In this document: one piece after another, positions 62,481 through 64,000 of the stretch
Numbering within the stretch: position 1 is the stretch's first letter
How the letters are laid out: each line of letters begins with the position of its first letter
NCBI RefSeq assembly: GCF_030269925.1
Contig: NC_085124.1
Span: forward strand, 4,092,001 to 4,156,000
From: Bombyx mori
Lineage: Eukaryota > Arthropoda > Insecta > Lepidoptera > Bombycidae
Reading direction: 5' to 3'
Length of the DNA stretch: 64,000 bases
Position numbers and translations under genes: made by a program
Notes under the pieces: model-generated
Told to the model about the DNA's origin: nothing
Databases searched by the model: none
Seen by the model: only the letters and a program-made list of their open reading frames with translations

Positions 62481-64000
62481 ATACTAGGAAAAATTGTTAC
62501 CTACAGGATTTGTACAGGTATTAATGACTATCGGCGACAAGATACAGGTTTACAGGCTTCAACCACCCATAATTTTTGAAAAACGAATGCGGAGAGATCG
62601 CATGAAAATTACAGGGTTAGAGATCCAGAAGAAATCCTTAGAATTCAACTTCTTGTTGTTAACTTACCCAAACCCTTAAGCAATTAAGATGATTTGAAAT
62701 ACGTTACCTGGTAATGCAAACACCGTAGTAACAAAGGATGGAAGAGCAGTAAAAAAAACAAAATGAAATACGCAGTAGAAGCAACCCGGGTAAACGCAGC
62801 GATGTGCGCGGATATCCGTATAAAATCCACCGGAGGCTGAAATATCCGCTAATGTATTCGATTCACGTCGAACTGTACCAAGCCCGGTTAAGGTGAAGAT
62901 ATGCCCCGGTTAATCTAGTCGCTCTTTGATTTACGACCGTGACACACTTTGGGCACATCTTGAACTGCTGCGGTAATTAATTTGAATAATTAATAATTTT
63001 TTTCTGTAAGTAATGCAAAATTCTTCTTTTAGAGACGTTATCAACTTTAAATAATTCGTTTAGTTCTACTGATATTTCTGAAATGTTAATTTTTGACGGT
63101 ATTGTACTGGAAATCTATAAATTGAGGTAAATTGAGATGTTTTTCCGTGTCGTCTGTACCGGGAGCCCATATTTACTAATGGAAACCAGCCATGCCTGCT
63201 GTTCGAAAAATACTCATCCAATTAATAAATAAAATCGTATTATTATAACAATTTCCTAAATAGGAACAAAAAGCCAAAAGCCAACCGTTTCTTTTTTGGG
63301 TTTTTAAGGCGGTAATTTTCAATCTATATTACCAATCGCGTTGATTAAAACTGTAACTATTCAGCTATCTCAATTCATTATGTGGAACATTCAAAAGTTG
63401 GTAATTCACGGAGATCCAGCATCGTCTCCATGCAGGGATCGATTTGCATATCAAGGGACGCAGTCCGGAGTCGTCGGCCTTCACTTGGCCTACTTTCGTC
63501 ATTCCGGCTTTGTCCTCTGGCATTTTCTCTAACGTCAGCTATTTGCATGTTGCAAGACAATTTTATTACCCTCATAATAGAGGGAAGGGAATTCTGTTTA
63601 TATGTCGAGTTTGGGGAACTTTTCATTTTTGCGTCGTAATTGGCTTTAAAAATTAAATGCATATTTATGTGATTTTTTCTGAATAAGCCAGACGAGATAA
63701 TTAGAAATTATAGGGACACGTAATGAGAGAGTCCTCGATTAATATGTTGTTCTGGCTATTAATTGGTAGAAATAACTATGTAAAAATTCATGTATGTAAA
63801 AATCACTGGAGCTCATAAGCTCCATAAAGGGAACACATTTCTCTAACCATAAACATTACACTACAGATTCGATGTTCAAAAACACGTCACAATAATACTT
63901 TAGTCTCTGATAGAATTATTTTATAGCTGGTATTTGCATGCTCTTTGTATGTTTGATCATCATGACCTAGATTTTATTTAGACTCGACTACAATTAGATT
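62481..64000. other. No gene supported; one dense open region
   Basis: At 63378-63662 at least three frames on both strands are open together. One further minus frame, LTLEKMPEDKAGMTKVGQVK followed by ADDSGLRPLICKSIPAWRRC, starts after CAAATAG (a possible acceptor). It reads protein-like but could be part of an unrecognised repeat. The rest is AT-rich. Confidence 0.3.

Overview
The window looks like nuclear DNA of a lepidopteran, most likely the silkworm Bombyx mori or a close relative. The main reason is the repeat content. Two short retroposon families known from silkworm DNA (called A and B here; names such as Bm1 or BMC1 are from memory and unchecked) recur about 20 and 10 times in both orientations. 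They are accompanied by non-LTR retrotransposon tails, Helitron-like elements with the A|TC...CTAG|T layout, Tc1/mariner and hAT-like DNA transposons, tRNA-like SINEs and simple repeats, in an AT-rich background of about 63-65% by eye. No bacterial, plasmid, phage, rRNA or CRISPR signature was seen, and no complete host gene.

Host gene content is sparse. The best evidence is a set of three small minus-strand exon candidates with splice sites on both sides: 48324-48354 (31 nt), 42908-42955 (48 nt) and 13430-13492 (63 nt). In transcript order their reading phases fit. The last encodes a strongly heptad-like, Glu/Ala-rich coiled-coil segment. If all three belong to one gene, at least 35 kb of the window is intron of a minus-strand gene running off both ends. 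Other weak coding candidates (31874-32117, 35402-35563, 61653-61916, a MADF-like frame at 40701-40916) are listed with low confidence.

Layout. 1-6 kb: a LINE reverse-transcriptase fragment at the edge, an RTE-like LINE tail, first copy of a 0.4-kb repeat E, and several A/B retroposons. 6-13 kb: mostly unannotated AT-rich DNA with a B element flanked by about 105-bp direct repeats, and a LINE tail. 13-20 kb: the coiled-coil exon, then a dense cluster of A/B retroposons. 20-26 kb: a mariner-like element that lost its catalytic core, an exact 60-bp tandem duplication, a 17-bp minisatellite, a tRNA-like SINE and a small Helitron-like element. 26-32 kb: A/B copies and a second Helitron-like type. 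32.5-34.7 kb: a full-length Helitron-like element 12 bp from an almost intact Tc1-like transposon of 1734 bp with 26-bp perfect inverted repeats and internal repeats (IR/DR design). Its transposase has one in-frame stop and an Asp-to-Asn change at a catalytic position. 35-42 kb: A copies, a LINE tail, a hAT-like element with an 8-bp duplication nested in another repeat, a perfect 33-bp palindrome, and the second copy of repeat E, inverted 37.6 kb from the first. 42-54 kb: two exon candidates, a Helitron-like copy, a 230-bp-period tandem duplication and a four-copy 86-bp satellite. 54-64 kb: Helitron-like copies, an inverted pair of A elements, a solo LTR, a chimeric A element carrying a tRNA-like fragment, and LINE tails.

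The window is therefore best read as intronic or intergenic silkworm DNA shaped by repeated insertion, nesting and decay of mobile elements. Nothing in it forms a new gene system that I could defend. The most informative items are the Tc1 element, the Helitron family with a possible compensated hairpin, the nested hAT element, the chimeric retroposon and the small-exon chain.
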